This document shows positions 56,501 through 62,289 of a stretch of DNA of 64,000 nucleotides, piece by piece (the first letter of the stretch is position 1; each line of letters begins with the position of its first letter). The notes below the pieces were generated by a model. The model saw nothing but the letters and a program-made list of their open reading frames with translations, had not been told where the DNA came from and searched no databases. The translations under genes were made by a program, and so were the position numbers. Source of the stretch: Candidula unifasciata (taxonomy: Eukaryota; Mollusca; Gastropoda; Stylommatophora; Geomitridae); contig CAJHNH020004580.1 of assembly GCA_905116865.2 (NCBI GenBank), positions 127,001 to 191,000 of the forward strand. The letters run 5' to 3'.

Positions 56501-57945
56501 CATTGCCACTTAACAAGCATGTCCTAAAAGGCTACTAATTAATGGTTTGCTGAAATCAGATGTCTTAGGCCAAAAGGCATAGTTATCACAGCCTAAAAGT
56601 AATCCACAATTCAACATGCCAACTGCTTATGCCAGAGTGAACACTGAAAAAGAAGAACTTTTATTTCCCTGTCTGTTTTTTGATACTCCATCTGGAGGTG
56701 ACCGTTACATCATCTCACGTAGCACATCCAGCAAAAAAAGGACAACAAACGGTAAACAAAAAACCATACGTCAGCTCTACTTACATGCACAGATCTGAAC
56801 CTTTCACTGTCTCTGTAAGTCTCGACACATGCAACATCAAAAGGACAACAAACGGTAAACAAAAAACCCTACATCAGCTCTACTTACATGCACAGATCTG
56901 AACCTTTCACTGTCTCTGTAAGTCTCGACACATCCAACATAAAAAGGACAACAAACGTTAAACAAAGAACCATACGTCAGCTCTACTTACATGCACAGAT
57001 CTGAACCTTTCACTGTCTCTGTAAGCCTCGACACATCCAACATAAAAAGGACAACAGTAAACAAAGAACCATACGTCAGCTCTACTTACATGCACAGATC
57101 TGAACCTTTCACTGTCTCTGTAAGCCTCGACACATCCAACATAAAAAGGACAACAGTAAACAAAGAACCATACGTCAGCTCTACTTACATGCACAGATCT
57201 GAACCTTTCATTGTCTCTGTAAGTCTCGACACATTCAATAAAAAAAGGACAACAAACAGTAAACAAAGAACCATACATCAGCTCTACTTACATGCACAGA
57301 TCTGAACCTTTCACTGTCTCTGTAAGCCTCGACACATCCAACATAAAAAGGACAACAGTAAACAAAGAACCATACGTCAGCTCTACTTACATGCACAGAT
57401 CTGAACCTTTCACTGTCTCTGTAAGTCTCAACACATTTAACATAAAAAGGACAACAAACAGTAAACAAAGAACCCTATATCAGTTCTACTTACATGCACA
57501 GATCTGAACCTTTCACTGTCTCTGTAAGTCTCGACACATCCAACCAATAAAGGACCACAAATGGTAAACCTACATCAGCTCTACTTACGTGCACAGATCT
57601 GAACCTTTCACTGTCTCTGTAAGTCTCGACACATCCAACCAATAAAGGACCACAAATGGTAAACCTACATCAGCTCTACTTACATGCACAGATCTGAACC
57701 TTTCACTGTCTCTGTAAGTCTCGACACATCCAACAAATAAAGGACCACAAAGGGTAAACCTACATCAGCTCTACTTACATGCAGGAATCTTGACATTTTG
57801 CTGTGTCTGTGAGTTTTTGCTCAGTGATGCTCATTTGATCAACATAGGACCCTACTGTCAGAGCTGTGTCCACTAGGACAAGGAGCAGAAGAAGCTGGAC
57901 ACAGGTCATCCTCACAGGACAGACAACCCAGCACGAAACATCCAT
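34041..57945 (-). CDS. PLD3-like: Phospholipase D3/D4-like protein, complete ten-coding-exon gene (452 aa)
   Basis: Coding exons in transcript order: 57945-57779, 55636-55456, 54054-53949, 49268-49135, 47435-47367, 45967-45836, 42313-42174, 39012-38844, 37024-36925 and 34201-34041. All introns are GT-AG, phases close, and the sum is 1,359 nt including a TAA stop. The protein has a hydrophobic segment at about residues 16-32, then the PLD3/PLD4 luminal fold. HKD motif 1 is H171-x-K173-x4-D178 followed by [12 protein letters not shown] motif 2 is H387-x-K389-x4-D394 followed by GTSNWAG. Vertebrate PLD3/PLD4 are type II membrane glycoproteins of the ER/endolysosome that act as 5' exonucleases on single-stranded nucleic acid; that activity here is inferred from the family. 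The vertebrate cytosolic N-terminal tail is missing, so the hydrophobic stretch could be a cleaved signal peptide or a short anchor. The start is the first in-frame ATG after the acceptor at 57,955; the second Met (residue 13) is an alternative. The gene sits on the same strand as TMX1, with about 9 kb between the two coding regions. Nearly every intron carries minisatellites or transposons. Confidence 0.93.
34276..34590 (-). mobile_element. Interspersed repeat family A, copy 5, with (AAG)n tail
   Basis: Minus orientation. The TTCTTC tract at 34,293 is the AAG tail, then CAGCTGTAAAGTCCTGTGG, CACTTCTGGACTTTAGTC, CCATTTTACAGAGCTGGCG and GGGGGCAGTGGGTCTATTC. Lies in the last PLD intron, 75 bp from exon 10. 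Confidence 0.7.
35060..35290 (-). mobile_element. RNase H-bearing LINE fragment
   Basis: The block CTAACTACCCGGGACCTCTG and ATGCTTGCCACTCTGCATG match the RNase H segment at 56.2 kb. Short, dead. Confidence 0.5.
35900..36560 (+). mobile_element. LINE C-terminal fragment
   Basis: Plus-strand frames give [30 protein letters not shown], and WLGWGT-type sequence, in the order of a common LINE tail. The poly-G at 36,390-36,456 falls where this family encodes glycines, suggesting homopolymer expansion in a dead ORF. Confidence 0.65.
36925..37024 (-). CDS. PLD3-like: PLD3-like coding exon 9 with second HKD motif
   Basis: Residues 367-400 (split). [20 protein letters not shown] holds H387, K389 and D394. 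Vertebrate PLD3 has Glu at the last position (HNKYMVTE), whereas this protein has the canonical Asp. The acceptor is TTGCAG and the donor GTAAGCCC. Confidence 0.95.
37084..37570 (-). mobile_element. LINE C-terminal fragment
   Basis: The minus strand has [20 protein letters not shown], then [15 protein letters not shown], the standard LINE tail motif. Lies directly beside PLD exon 9. Confidence 0.75.
37700..37912. repeat. 13-bp minisatellite, about 16 units
   Basis: The unit is AGGTCACCCACAC, with TTACC variants. Confidence 0.95.
38250..38455. repeat. 15-bp minisatellite, about 14 units
   Basis: The unit is GTACACTGTAGGC(G/A)A. G and A variants occur in blocks of three to four, a sign of block duplication. 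A 15-bp period keeps all frames open, producing spurious ORFs on both strands. Confidence 0.95.
38640..38820. repeat. (GAA)n microsatellite, about 24 perfect units plus impure flanks
   Basis: A purine tract in PLD intron 8, ending about 23 nt after the exon 8 donor on the transcript. Reads (TTC)n in the transcript. Confidence 0.95.
38844..39012 (-). CDS. PLD3-like: PLD3-like coding exon 8
   Basis: Residues 310-366. [28 protein letters not shown] and the terminal IQV match vertebrate IDDGLRRA, VKVRLLISCWGHS and IQV. The donor is GTGGGTAT. A TTC microsatellite follows 23 nt inside the intron, and a 28-bp array sits about 30 nt upstream of the acceptor. Confidence 0.92.
39030..39242. repeat. 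28-bp minisatellite next to PLD exon 8 acceptor
   Basis: The unit is CATCTCTTTCTCCGAATCAG then CCAACTTT, about 7 units. The nearest unit is about 26 nt from the splice acceptor. Confidence 0.92.
39945..40785. repeat. 46-bp AT-rich minisatellite, about 17 units
   Basis: The unit is CCATAAATTCTCAGCAATAA then AATATGTTCCCAATTAGG and AATTTTCC. Diverged, with alternate CCTAATAAGG forms recurring in a regular order. Confidence 0.9.
40960..41190 (+). mobile_element. tRNA-like SINE, third family
   Basis: GCCGGGTTCGATCCCAGCGG is a strong B-box-like element. It is followed by a non-tRNA body with GGGCTGTTGGGGTTGGTTC. Upstream A box weak. Confidence 0.45.
41820..41985 (-). mobile_element. RNase H-bearing LINE 3' end, short copy
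   Basis: AACATCACAGCACTC, CATCTTCAGCAGCCAG and CAGTCTGACTG match the 3' end of the 18.8 and 55.9 kb copies. Confidence 0.55.
41985..42125. repeat. 33-bp minisatellite, 4 units, near PLD exon 7 donor
   Basis: The unit is TATATGTGTATTATTTAACT then GCTCCCAAATGGC, starting about 46 nt after the exon 7 donor on the transcript. Confidence 0.9.
42174..42313 (-). CDS. PLD3-like: PLD3-like coding exon 7
   Basis: Residues 264-310 (split). [20 protein letters not shown] and the following [14 protein letters not shown] match the central PLD3 region (CPSGR, FIYVAVMNYLP in vertebrates). The donor is GTAAGTAT and the exon ends in phase 2. Confidence 0.93.
42665..43092. repeat. 42-bp minisatellite, 10 units
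   Basis: The unit is CTTGTACTGAGTACACGGTC then AGTAATTAACGTAAAGGACTGT. A multiple of three, so one frame stays open for 152 codons; not a gene. Confidence 0.95.
43115..43345 (-). mobile_element. tRNA-derived SINE, near full length
   Basis: The minus strand has an A-box-like TAGTGGTGTAGTGG, a degenerate B box, and the central block and tail shared with 12.6, 28.2 and 46.4 kb. Confidence 0.7.
43375..43752. repeat. 32-bp minisatellite, 11-12 units
   Basis: The unit is CTAATATTTTGAGCTGAAAA then CAGGACATCCCA, with GCAGAAAAAGGG variants every third unit in the distal half. Confidence 0.93.
44135..44235 (-). mobile_element. tRNA-derived SINE, truncated copy
   Basis: CTAGACCCATATTTTATTGA, CCAATTGGCACTC and ACCTTTACTTCCTA give the tail half only. 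Confidence 0.6.
44595..44955. repeat. Two adjacent 42-bp minisatellites
   Basis: 44,595-44,825 has 5 units containing TATAGAAATCACCATGACCT. 44,830-44,955 has 3 units containing TTTCAGAACTCACCGGAACC, whose minus strand reads CCGGTGAGTT, a donor-like sequence. Shared 42-bp period but different sequence. Confidence 0.88.
45083..45878 (-). repeat. PLD3-like: 61-bp donor-anchored minisatellite, 13 units
   Basis: On the minus strand each unit is the last 42 nt of PLD exon 6 plus about 19 nt of intron starting GTGAGTTATC. Donor G positions run 45,835, 45,774, 45,713 and on in steps of 61 to 45,103. All 13 donors are intact. The two exon-proximal forms differ by one base (TTTTCT or TTGTCT before the donor). 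Confidence 0.97.
45836..45967 (-). CDS. PLD3-like: PLD3-like coding exon 6, source of a 61-bp array
   Basis: Residues 220-263, beginning VYWYLGSP and ending EAHVYFS, both ends phase 0. It carries NAT, NIS and NNT sequons. The authentic donor is the GTGAGT whose G is at 45,835. The last 42 nt of the exon plus donor recur every 61 bp twelve more times downstream. I chose the first donor because it alone joins in frame with exon 7 and because the family alignment ends there. Confidence 0.9.
46021..46300 (-). mobile_element. LINE C-terminal fragment
   Basis: The minus-strand ORF of 92 codons has [41 protein letters not shown] and [10 protein letters not shown], the standard LINE tail. Confidence 0.8.
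46400..46612 (-). mobile_element. tRNA-derived SINE, reference copy
   Basis: From the minus-strand head: B-box-like GTGGGTTCGCTCCC, a poly-T/A linker, CCCAGGTCGACCCAGCCTTG, GGGTACCGGGTGTAGTCCTG, GAAGTAGAGGCGGCC, CTGACCACATC and TGCCGATTGGTCTATAAAAA. Used to recognise the other copies. Confidence 0.8.
46645..46742. repeat. 25-bp minisatellite, 4 units
   Basis: The unit is AAATTACCAAGCTGCTAGGG then ATGAG. Confidence 0.9.
46745..47190 (+). mobile_element. LINE tail remnant with internal tandem copies
   Basis: The plus strand has a CHEQKKTE / GEKRQREREDDG-type tail. The stretch around GGAAGATCATCTGTGTCAGA is repeated three times about 80-90 bp apart, and a poly-G run sits at 47,128. Confidence 0.45.
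47367..47435 (-). CDS. PLD3-like: PLD3-like coding exon 5
   Basis: Residues 197-219, [20 protein letters not shown] then LFE. This matches the PLD3 segment after the first GSxNxDW. Both ends are phase 0. The donor is GTAAGCAA and the acceptor CATACAG. Confidence 0.92.
47480..47770. repeat. 19-bp AT-rich minisatellite and AT microsatellite near PLD exon 5
   Basis: The unit is AGTAAAATGATAAATTAAC, about 14 units, preceded by (AT)n at 47,506-47,528. It starts about 45 bp from the exon 5 acceptor. Confidence 0.88.
48185..48330 (-). mobile_element. Retroposon family D 3' end
   Basis: GAACGAACAAACTTTATTTC, AAAGCGTTACAAATTGGGCT, CACAGGCCCGTCTTACATTC and GGCAGTTGTATTGTATAC parallel the 14.9 kb copy. 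A GTTC/GTTT simple tail is seen on the minus strand. Confidence 0.6.
48433..48988. mobile_element. hAT-type non-autonomous DNA transposon with 8-bp TSD
   Basis: Perfect 16-bp terminal inverted repeats, TAGGGCTGTACCGAAT at the left and its complement at the right. It is flanked by identical 8-bp CTCAATAC at 48,425-48,432 and 48,989-48,996. Both arms are dense in CCGAATA/TATTCGG. The middle (about 48,690-48,880) is a plus-strand LINE tail fragment related to 6.7 kb. No transposase. The 8-bp duplication and TIR type indicate the hAT superfamily. Confidence 0.93.
49135..49268 (-). CDS. PLD3-like: PLD3-like coding exon 4 with first HKD motif
   Basis: Residues 152-196. It holds the first catalytic motif, [20 protein letters not shown], with H171, K173 and D178, then WRSYTQ. 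The acceptor is ATGTAG and the donor GTACAGCT. A hAT-type element lies 146 bp downstream in the next intron. Confidence 0.95.
49290..50030. other. No recognised feature
   Basis: AT-rich intron sequence with loose AACTAACAATGAAAT-type repetition between 49,440 and 49,760. No coding signature. Confidence 0.4.
50033..52450 (-). mobile_element. LINE with RT and RNase H, most complete copy
   Basis: The minus strand carries an [16 protein letters not shown], then [34 protein letters not shown], and a catalytic-site region reading [12 protein letters not shown] where YxDD is expected. RNase H follows, with [19 protein letters not shown] and [20 protein letters not shown]. Breaks: a frameshift between 51,040 and 51,100, and a single in-frame TAA at 50,792-50,794. 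The endonuclease/5' part is missing, and a 40-bp array begins near 52,425. An I/Jockey-type LINE, inactive, inside PLD intron 3. Confidence 0.9.
52425..52735. repeat. 40-bp minisatellite, about 8 units
   Basis: The unit is GATGCCTTTATATTGCAGGG then GAGAAGAGGAAAGACTTAAA. It begins at the 5'-truncated end of the LINE. Confidence 0.93.
52738..53948 (-). repeat. PLD3-like: 34-bp donor-anchored minisatellite, about 35 units
   Basis: On the minus strand the unit starts GTAATACGTGTGATTGTTGT then ATAGTTTGATCAGT. The first unit starts GTAAGACTTGTCGTTGTTGT, whose first base is the first base of PLD intron 3; about 30 of 34 positions agree. Copies carry GTAATA, a weak donor. Confidence 0.95.
53949..54054 (-). 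CDS. PLD3-like: PLD3-like coding exon 3
   Basis: Residues 117-152 (split), starting [15 protein letters not shown], the helix that precedes the strand before HKD motif 1. It contains NNT and NDT sequons. The donor GTAAGACT at 53,948 is the first base of a 34-bp array of about 35 units. Confidence 0.9.
54228..54495. repeat. 46-bp minisatellite, about 6 units
   Basis: The unit is CATCTTGTGATGAGTACAAA then GATTCATCCTAGGACTATTT and TGTTTA. Confidence 0.93.
54655..55440 (-). repeat. PLD3-like: 28-bp donor-anchored minisatellite, about 25 units
   Basis: On the minus strand PLD intron 2 starts GTAG then GTAGCTCTGCCTCTGTCAGT, ATGCTCTTG. The next unit again starts GTAGCTC, later ones GAGGCTCAC or GAGGTTTGC. 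The array therefore begins 4 nt inside the intron. A family D element interrupts it at about 54,812. Confidence 0.93.
54812..54905 (-). mobile_element. Retroposon family D copy inside the 28-bp array
   Basis: GAACGAACGAACGAACAAAC, AAACTTTATTTTCAAAGGGT, TACAAAATGGGCACGCAGGC and CTGTCTGACATTCGGCCCTT. GTGA on both sides is a possible short target duplication. The minus-strand tail (GTTTGTTTGTTCGTTC) follows AATAAAG. Confidence 0.75.
55456..55636 (-). CDS. PLD3-like: PLD3-like coding exon 2
   Basis: Residues 56-116. It contains LVESVPDNL and [12 protein letters not shown], which match the conserved start of the PLD3 luminal domain. It contains N-glycosylation sequons NLT and NSS. The acceptor is TTTTCAG; the donor GTAGGTAG is followed within 4 nt by a 28-bp minisatellite. 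Confidence 0.92.
55850..56400 (-). mobile_element. RNase H-bearing LINE, 3' fragment
   Basis: The minus strand has a broken RNase H with [15 protein letters not shown], then [14 protein letters not shown] and ending [10 protein letters not shown]. Related to 18.8 and 60.4-61.8 kb. In PLD intron 1. Confidence 0.78.
56455..56600 (+). mobile_element. Interspersed repeat family A, head-only copy
   Basis: TTAACAAGCATGTCCTAAAA, GGCTACTAATTAATGG; also a similar head-only copy at 47,795-47,890 (CATAACAGGCGACTAATGAG). The AAG tail is missing in both. Confidence 0.45.
56715..57780 (-). repeat. PLD3-like: 95-103-bp donor-anchored minisatellite, 11 units including the real junction
   Basis: On the minus strand each unit holds a copy of the last ~40 nt of PLD coding exon 1 followed by CATGTAAGTAGAGCTGATGT. 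Donor G positions: 57,778 (real), then 57,683, 57,588, 57,493, 57,390, 57,291, 57,188, 57,089, 56,990, 56,887 and 56,784. All keep GTAAGTAG. The exon part has diverged (CAGATCTGTGCAT against AAGATTCCTGCAT). Confidence 0.95.
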
Positions 57946-57954
57946 GGTGTGTTC
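57779..57954 (-). CDS. PLD3-like: PLD3-like coding exon 1 (start codon, signal or anchor)
   Basis: The acceptor TTCCCAG lies just upstream, so at least one 5'-UTR exon precedes it. Nine UTR bases separate the acceptor from the ATG at 57,945. It encodes residues 1-55, with the leucine-rich segment QLLLLLVLV, and ends in phase 2 after CQDSC. The donor is GTAAGTAG at 57,778. The last ~40 nt of this exon plus its donor are copied ten times in the following intron. Confidence 0.88.
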
Positions 57955-57994
57955 CTGGGAAGAGAGAAGACATGGTTGTTTGCTGTGAAGACTA

Positions 57995-58985
57995 TTGTAT
58001 AAACATGCACACTCTTGCACATACTTGTGGAACTAGGGGATGAGAACAACTTACATGCACACTCTTGCACATACTTGTGGAACTAGGGGATGAGAGCAAC
58101 TTACATGCACACTCTTGCACATACTTGTGGAACTAGGGGATGAGAACAACTTACATGCACACTCTTGCACATACTTGTGGAACTAGGGGATGAGAGCAAC
58201 TTACATGCACACTCTTGCACATACTTGTGGAAATAGGGGATGAGAACAACTTACATGCACACTCTTGCACATACTTGTGGAAATAGGGGATGAGAACAAC
58301 TTACATGCACACTCTTGCACATACTTGTGGAAATAGGGGATGAGAGCAACTTACATGCACACTCTTGCATGCACATGCTTGTGGAACTAGGGGATGAGAA
58401 CAACTTACATGCACACTCTTGCACATACTTGTGGAAATAGGGGATGAGAACAACTTACATGCACACTCTTGCACATACTTGTGGAACTAGGGGATGAGAA
58501 CAACTTACATGCACACTCTTGCACATACTTGTGGAACTAGGGGATGAGAACAACTTACATGCACACTCTTGTGGAACTAGGGGATGAGAACAACTTACAT
58601 GCACACTCTTGCACATACTTGTGGAACTGGGGGATGAGAGCAACTTACATGCACACTCTTGTGGAACTAGGGGATGAGAACAACTTACATACACACTCTT
58701 GCACATACTTGTGGAACTAGGGGATGAGTGCAACTTACATGCACACTCTTGCATGCACATGCTTGTGGAACTAGGGGATGAGAACAACTTACATGCACAC
58801 TCTTTGGAACTAGGGGATGAGAACAACTTACATGCACACTCTTGCACATACTTGTGGAATTGGGGGATGAGAACAACTTACATGCATACTCTTGCATGCA
58901 CATACTTGTGAAACTATGGGGTGAGAACAACTTACATGCACACTTTTGCACATACTTGTGAAACTAGGGGGTGAGAACAACTTAC
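57995..58985 (-). repeat. 50-bp minisatellite with donor-like sequence, about 19 units
   Basis: The minus-strand unit contains GAGTGTGCATGTAAGTTGTT, a good donor consensus, plus CCCCTAGTTCCACAAGTATG. Some units lack about 16 bp. The outermost unit begins at GTAAGTTG at 58,985, the proposed donor of a 5'-UTR exon. Confidence 0.93.
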
Positions 58986-59048
58986 TTCTGTCTATATAGG
59001 CAAGCATTCTAATATGGCCACTAGCTGGTTTACGTGTGAGCTGCTCTA
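58986..59048 (-). other. Putative 5'-UTR exon of the PLD3-like gene
   Basis: A pyrimidine-rich tract followed by ATGCTAG could be an acceptor at 59,049, and GTAAGTTG at 58,985 is a consensus donor. The 63-nt segment between has no ATG in a useful frame. The main reason for calling it is that a 50-bp array begins exactly at this donor, as at three coding exons of the same gene. RNA evidence is lacking. Confidence 0.3.
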
Positions 59049-59059
59049 CTAGCATAGGA

Positions 59060-60290
59060 ATGAAGCAAATATGGTAAATGTGAAAAAAAAGGGGGCGGGG
59101 GGCTGGAGCCTATTCAGATTATCCAACAGTCTGATTAAGGTTGTGACTGCTACTTATAAATGCTGTAAATTTAACTTATAAATGCTGTAACTTTAATTTA
59201 TAGATGCTGTAACTTTAACATATAATCTGAGCATACTGTAAACTTTTTGAATAGTTTTTCTAAAAAAAAAAAAAAACAGGCAGTGAAGAATGAGAACAAG
59301 GTTGAATAGTTTTTTTTGTCAAGCATTGTCTTATATAAACCACCTACATACCTCACTCCTTTTATTTGGTTTGTTTTGCCTTCTTTATTTAAAGCCGATT
59401 TAACTTGGATTTGTCATCGGCAAGTTTGTTCTCTGTCTGGGTTAAGAAGCCTATTTTAGGGGAGGGAAAGAAGTGACCCACTGCCCCTAAACTAGCATGT
59501 CATAAAAAATCAACTAGTTAAGGGCTTTTTATTTGAAGTCTCCATTCAAACAAGCCAGATCTGTAAAATGGATGTGTACACAAAACACAAGTTTTTGAAC
59601 TAGTATTAGTAGTATACAGTCCAGAAGTGGAGGAACTAACAACAAAAACTTTTCAGCTGAAATTTACAGACAAGTGTGAGAGTTTATTTCATTTTTCCAT
59701 CATGTATGCCTTACTATAAATGATATATTACTTTAAACTATTCATGTAAACGACAAGACAAAGCCTATACCGGGAGACAGAACTTCCTGGTGTTATCACA
59801 GTCATGTACTGTATACTGTATAGTTGTTTTTGTTTTTTAGTACAACCGCGACACAACAGTGATTGGCCTATACTGCTAAAGAAAGCTGGTGTGTGGTGTT
59901 TAACGAAGCATAAGTTAAGAATTGAAGTCTGCAAATTGCAATACTCGCAAGTATTACACAGATCAGGCAGATATTAGAAGACACAACAGAATGATTAAGT
60001 TATTTAACCATATCTAACCAGGACGGATCCGCCGACAGTATGCAACTAACAACTGTAGTACTTGTCTTGTTCACCGACTTTTTTTTGTTTCCTACAATGA
60101 ACTATCATGAACATGATTCATTTCAAACAATCAAACCTTTCTTACTTCTCATAAACATCCAATACCATCAATTATATAATAGCGAAGATTTATTAATTTA
60201 TCAGTAGGTAAACACATATTATTCTGCTTCAAATAGATCAACGCTGGATGATTGTCGTGAGCAAGATGTAGACAAAAACTTGGGCACAAC
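59060..60290. other. Intron-like spacer with a family A copy
   Basis: 59,440-59,690 is a plus-strand family A copy (AACTAGCATGTCATAAAAAA, CAGATCTGTAAAATGGATGT, AGTCCAGAAGTGGAGG). Three copies of a TTATA(A/G)ATGCTGTAA unit lie at 59,150-59,215. The rest shows nothing recognisable. Confidence 0.5.
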
Positions 60291-60300
60291 TTGTACTTAC

Positions 60301-60365
60301 CGACTCAGTCACAGCTTTGTTGTGTCAACTGAAGCAGACGGCAGCAAACATGGCGCTAGTTGTCT
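60301..60365 (-). other. Putative first 5'-UTR exon of the PLD3-like gene
   Basis: A good donor, GTAAGTAC, begins at 60,300. The upstream sequence is not repetitive and contains a nine-codon upstream ORF (ATG...TGA, MFAAVCFS). The 5' boundary is unknown; the end given is only the extent of the plausible exon. Position, strand and donor fit the 5' end of the PLD gene, whose first coding exon requires an upstream exon. Confidence 0.3.
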
Positions 60366-60423
60366 GCCCCTGAACCCTGTCCTCCCAGTTGTATCAATTG
60401 GTGGTAAGGATTTTAGTCAACAA

Positions 60424-60545
60424 CAGACATCGCAACACTCGGGACATTCCCATAATCGTCCCGTTCTAATCTTCAGCGGCTAGTGCATAGTACCAATTCT
60501 GCTGGTACCAGTAAGAGTCTGATTGTATATACTTTTCCCCGCTTG
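60424..60545 (-). mobile_element. RNase H-bearing LINE 3' end, inverted relative to the next copy
   Basis: CATCGCAACACTCGGGACAT, CATAATCGTCCCGTTC, CTGCTGGTACCAGTAAGAGT match the minus-strand 3' end at 55.9 kb. Confidence 0.6.
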
Positions 60546-60559
60546 CGAAAAGATGAACA

Positions 60560-61780
60560 AATCCGGGTCATTCTGGGTTGCACCAGATCACCCCAGTGGT
60601 GTGTATGCGACAATCCTTGGTTTGCCGACGGTTGCAGGTAGGCACAAGGTGCTGCAGGCGAAGTCATATCTCAGGGTAGCTGCAGACACAGACAACCCTT
60701 TTCACGAAGCTCTGGGTGCAGTAAGGGTCAGCGGCTGATAAGTCATGGATAGCTCAGGCAGAAGACACAATTAAATAGGTTTGCATCTTTGAGAACATTA
60801 GGCGAGGAGAGGAGTGGGTCAAAGTGGCAGCTGAACAGTCAGATTTGCGTAGAGTCGTTATCACGCTGAGCCGGGAATGCAGAGACTGGCCAGCAGGTGC
60901 CACGGAGGTAGAAATTCAGCAATTAATTCAAGATAATGCTCGCTCAGAGGATTTGATTATTAACTCAAACGGTTCAGTGACAAGAGGCAAAAGAAGTGCT
61001 TGGATTTCTTATGGTCGATATTTGGTGCAGGAGAGCCTAGCATACGATACCCCAACATCCGGCTTAAGAATGGAAGTGGAGGCGGTCACTGCAGCTTCCC
61101 TCTGGTTAGAGAACACGACACACACAAACGCGCGTGCGCCCGCGCACTCTGAATGTTAACTGACTCAGAAAGCATGCTGAAGAAAGTCAGGACAGACATG
61201 CAGAGTGGTATGTTTCGGGTCAGGTGCACTGTCTAGATCTTTTCTCCGGGGTACACCGACGTGTTGGGAAATGAACAGGCAGACAGACTGGCCGGCTTTG
61301 CACAACTTAGGGGAATACTGATGCTTGATAAGGCAGACGTGGTTTGGGTCTTGTGGCAGAACGTGTACAGATGGATCACCACAGTCTGGCGAGGGTGATG
61401 CAGCGAGGAGCAGATGGATCACCAGTCTGGCGAGGGTGATGCAGCGAGGAGCAGATGGATCAGCACAGTCTGGCGAGGGTGAAGCAGCGAGGAGCAGATG
61501 GATCACCAGTCTGGCGAGGGTGAAGCAGCGAGGAGCAGATGGATCACCAGTCTGGCGAGGGTGATGCAGCGAGGAGCAGATGGATCAGCACAGTCTGGCG
61601 AGGGTGAAGCAGCGAGGAGTGACGAGGGGATCTGGCCGATACTCGACGCTCAGAGGAAAGGCAAGACGGACCTATAATTAGAATGCTTCTGGCACTATTA
61701 GTATTGGAACTCAGAGCTAGCTGCTCAAGATGGGGACGGTACGCTTATGAGAATGCCCCGAGTGCTGTTATGTCGGTTCT
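60560..61780 (+). mobile_element. RNase H-bearing LINE, plus-strand copy
   Basis: RNase H blocks NSNGSVTRGKRSAWISYG (YTDGS changed to NSNGS), LRMEVEAVTAASLWL, LTDSESML and [17 protein letters not shown]. After an expanded 41/44-bp array the tail resumes with RGSGRYSTLRGKAR-type sequence at 61,625. Several stops; dead. Confidence 0.78.
61365..61620. repeat. 41/44-bp minisatellite inside the LINE
   Basis: The unit is GATGGATCACCAGTCTGGCG then AGGGTGATGCAGCGAGGAGCA, about 6 units, some with an extra 3 bp (CACAGT). It lies within the region that in sister copies is single-copy coding sequence. Confidence 0.92.
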
Positions 61781-61854
61781 TAAATCAGCTCAACTCTCTT
61801 TCTTTCATTTTATTTCTTTTTGTCTGTCTCATCCTTTCTCTCTCACTCTCTTTT

Positions 61855-61867
61855 ATTCTCTCTCTCT

Positions 61868-61935
<68 letters not shown>
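61855..61935. repeat. (CT)n microsatellite, about 36 units
   Basis: A pure CT run with impure flanks. Serine-leucine ORFs here are artefacts. Confidence 0.95.
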
Positions 61936-61939
<4 letters not shown>

Positions 61940-62289
61940 CCTTTTCCTTCGACTCCCAACGTCAGGTATGTACAAGAAGGGACTTTACACCTGGAGACAT
62001 TCTTGGACCTGTGTCGCGGTGATTTTTGGTCACAGGCATGAGGGAAAGGTAAGTCCGATGGGACATGTATAAGGAGACACTCCGTTCCTCCCCTCGAGCC
62101 CCAGCCTTCTCTGTGTTGGTTTTACAGAACCTCATGCAAGACTCCTGTTGCACGTCCATATCGTGCGCCACGGATAATGTCCTAAATGAGCATAGACAGA
62201 GCTGGCAGGGGATCTCGGAACTGGTGGTCCCCAAAGATGTAGTGTTCAGCCTGACTCACATCAGCCCACCTCCTTTCGGTTAAAGTAAA

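Noticed and set aside
61683..62072. 129-codon Ser/Leu-rich ORF as a membrane protein
   Set aside because: The centre is a CT microsatellite and the flanks are LINE tail and spacer.
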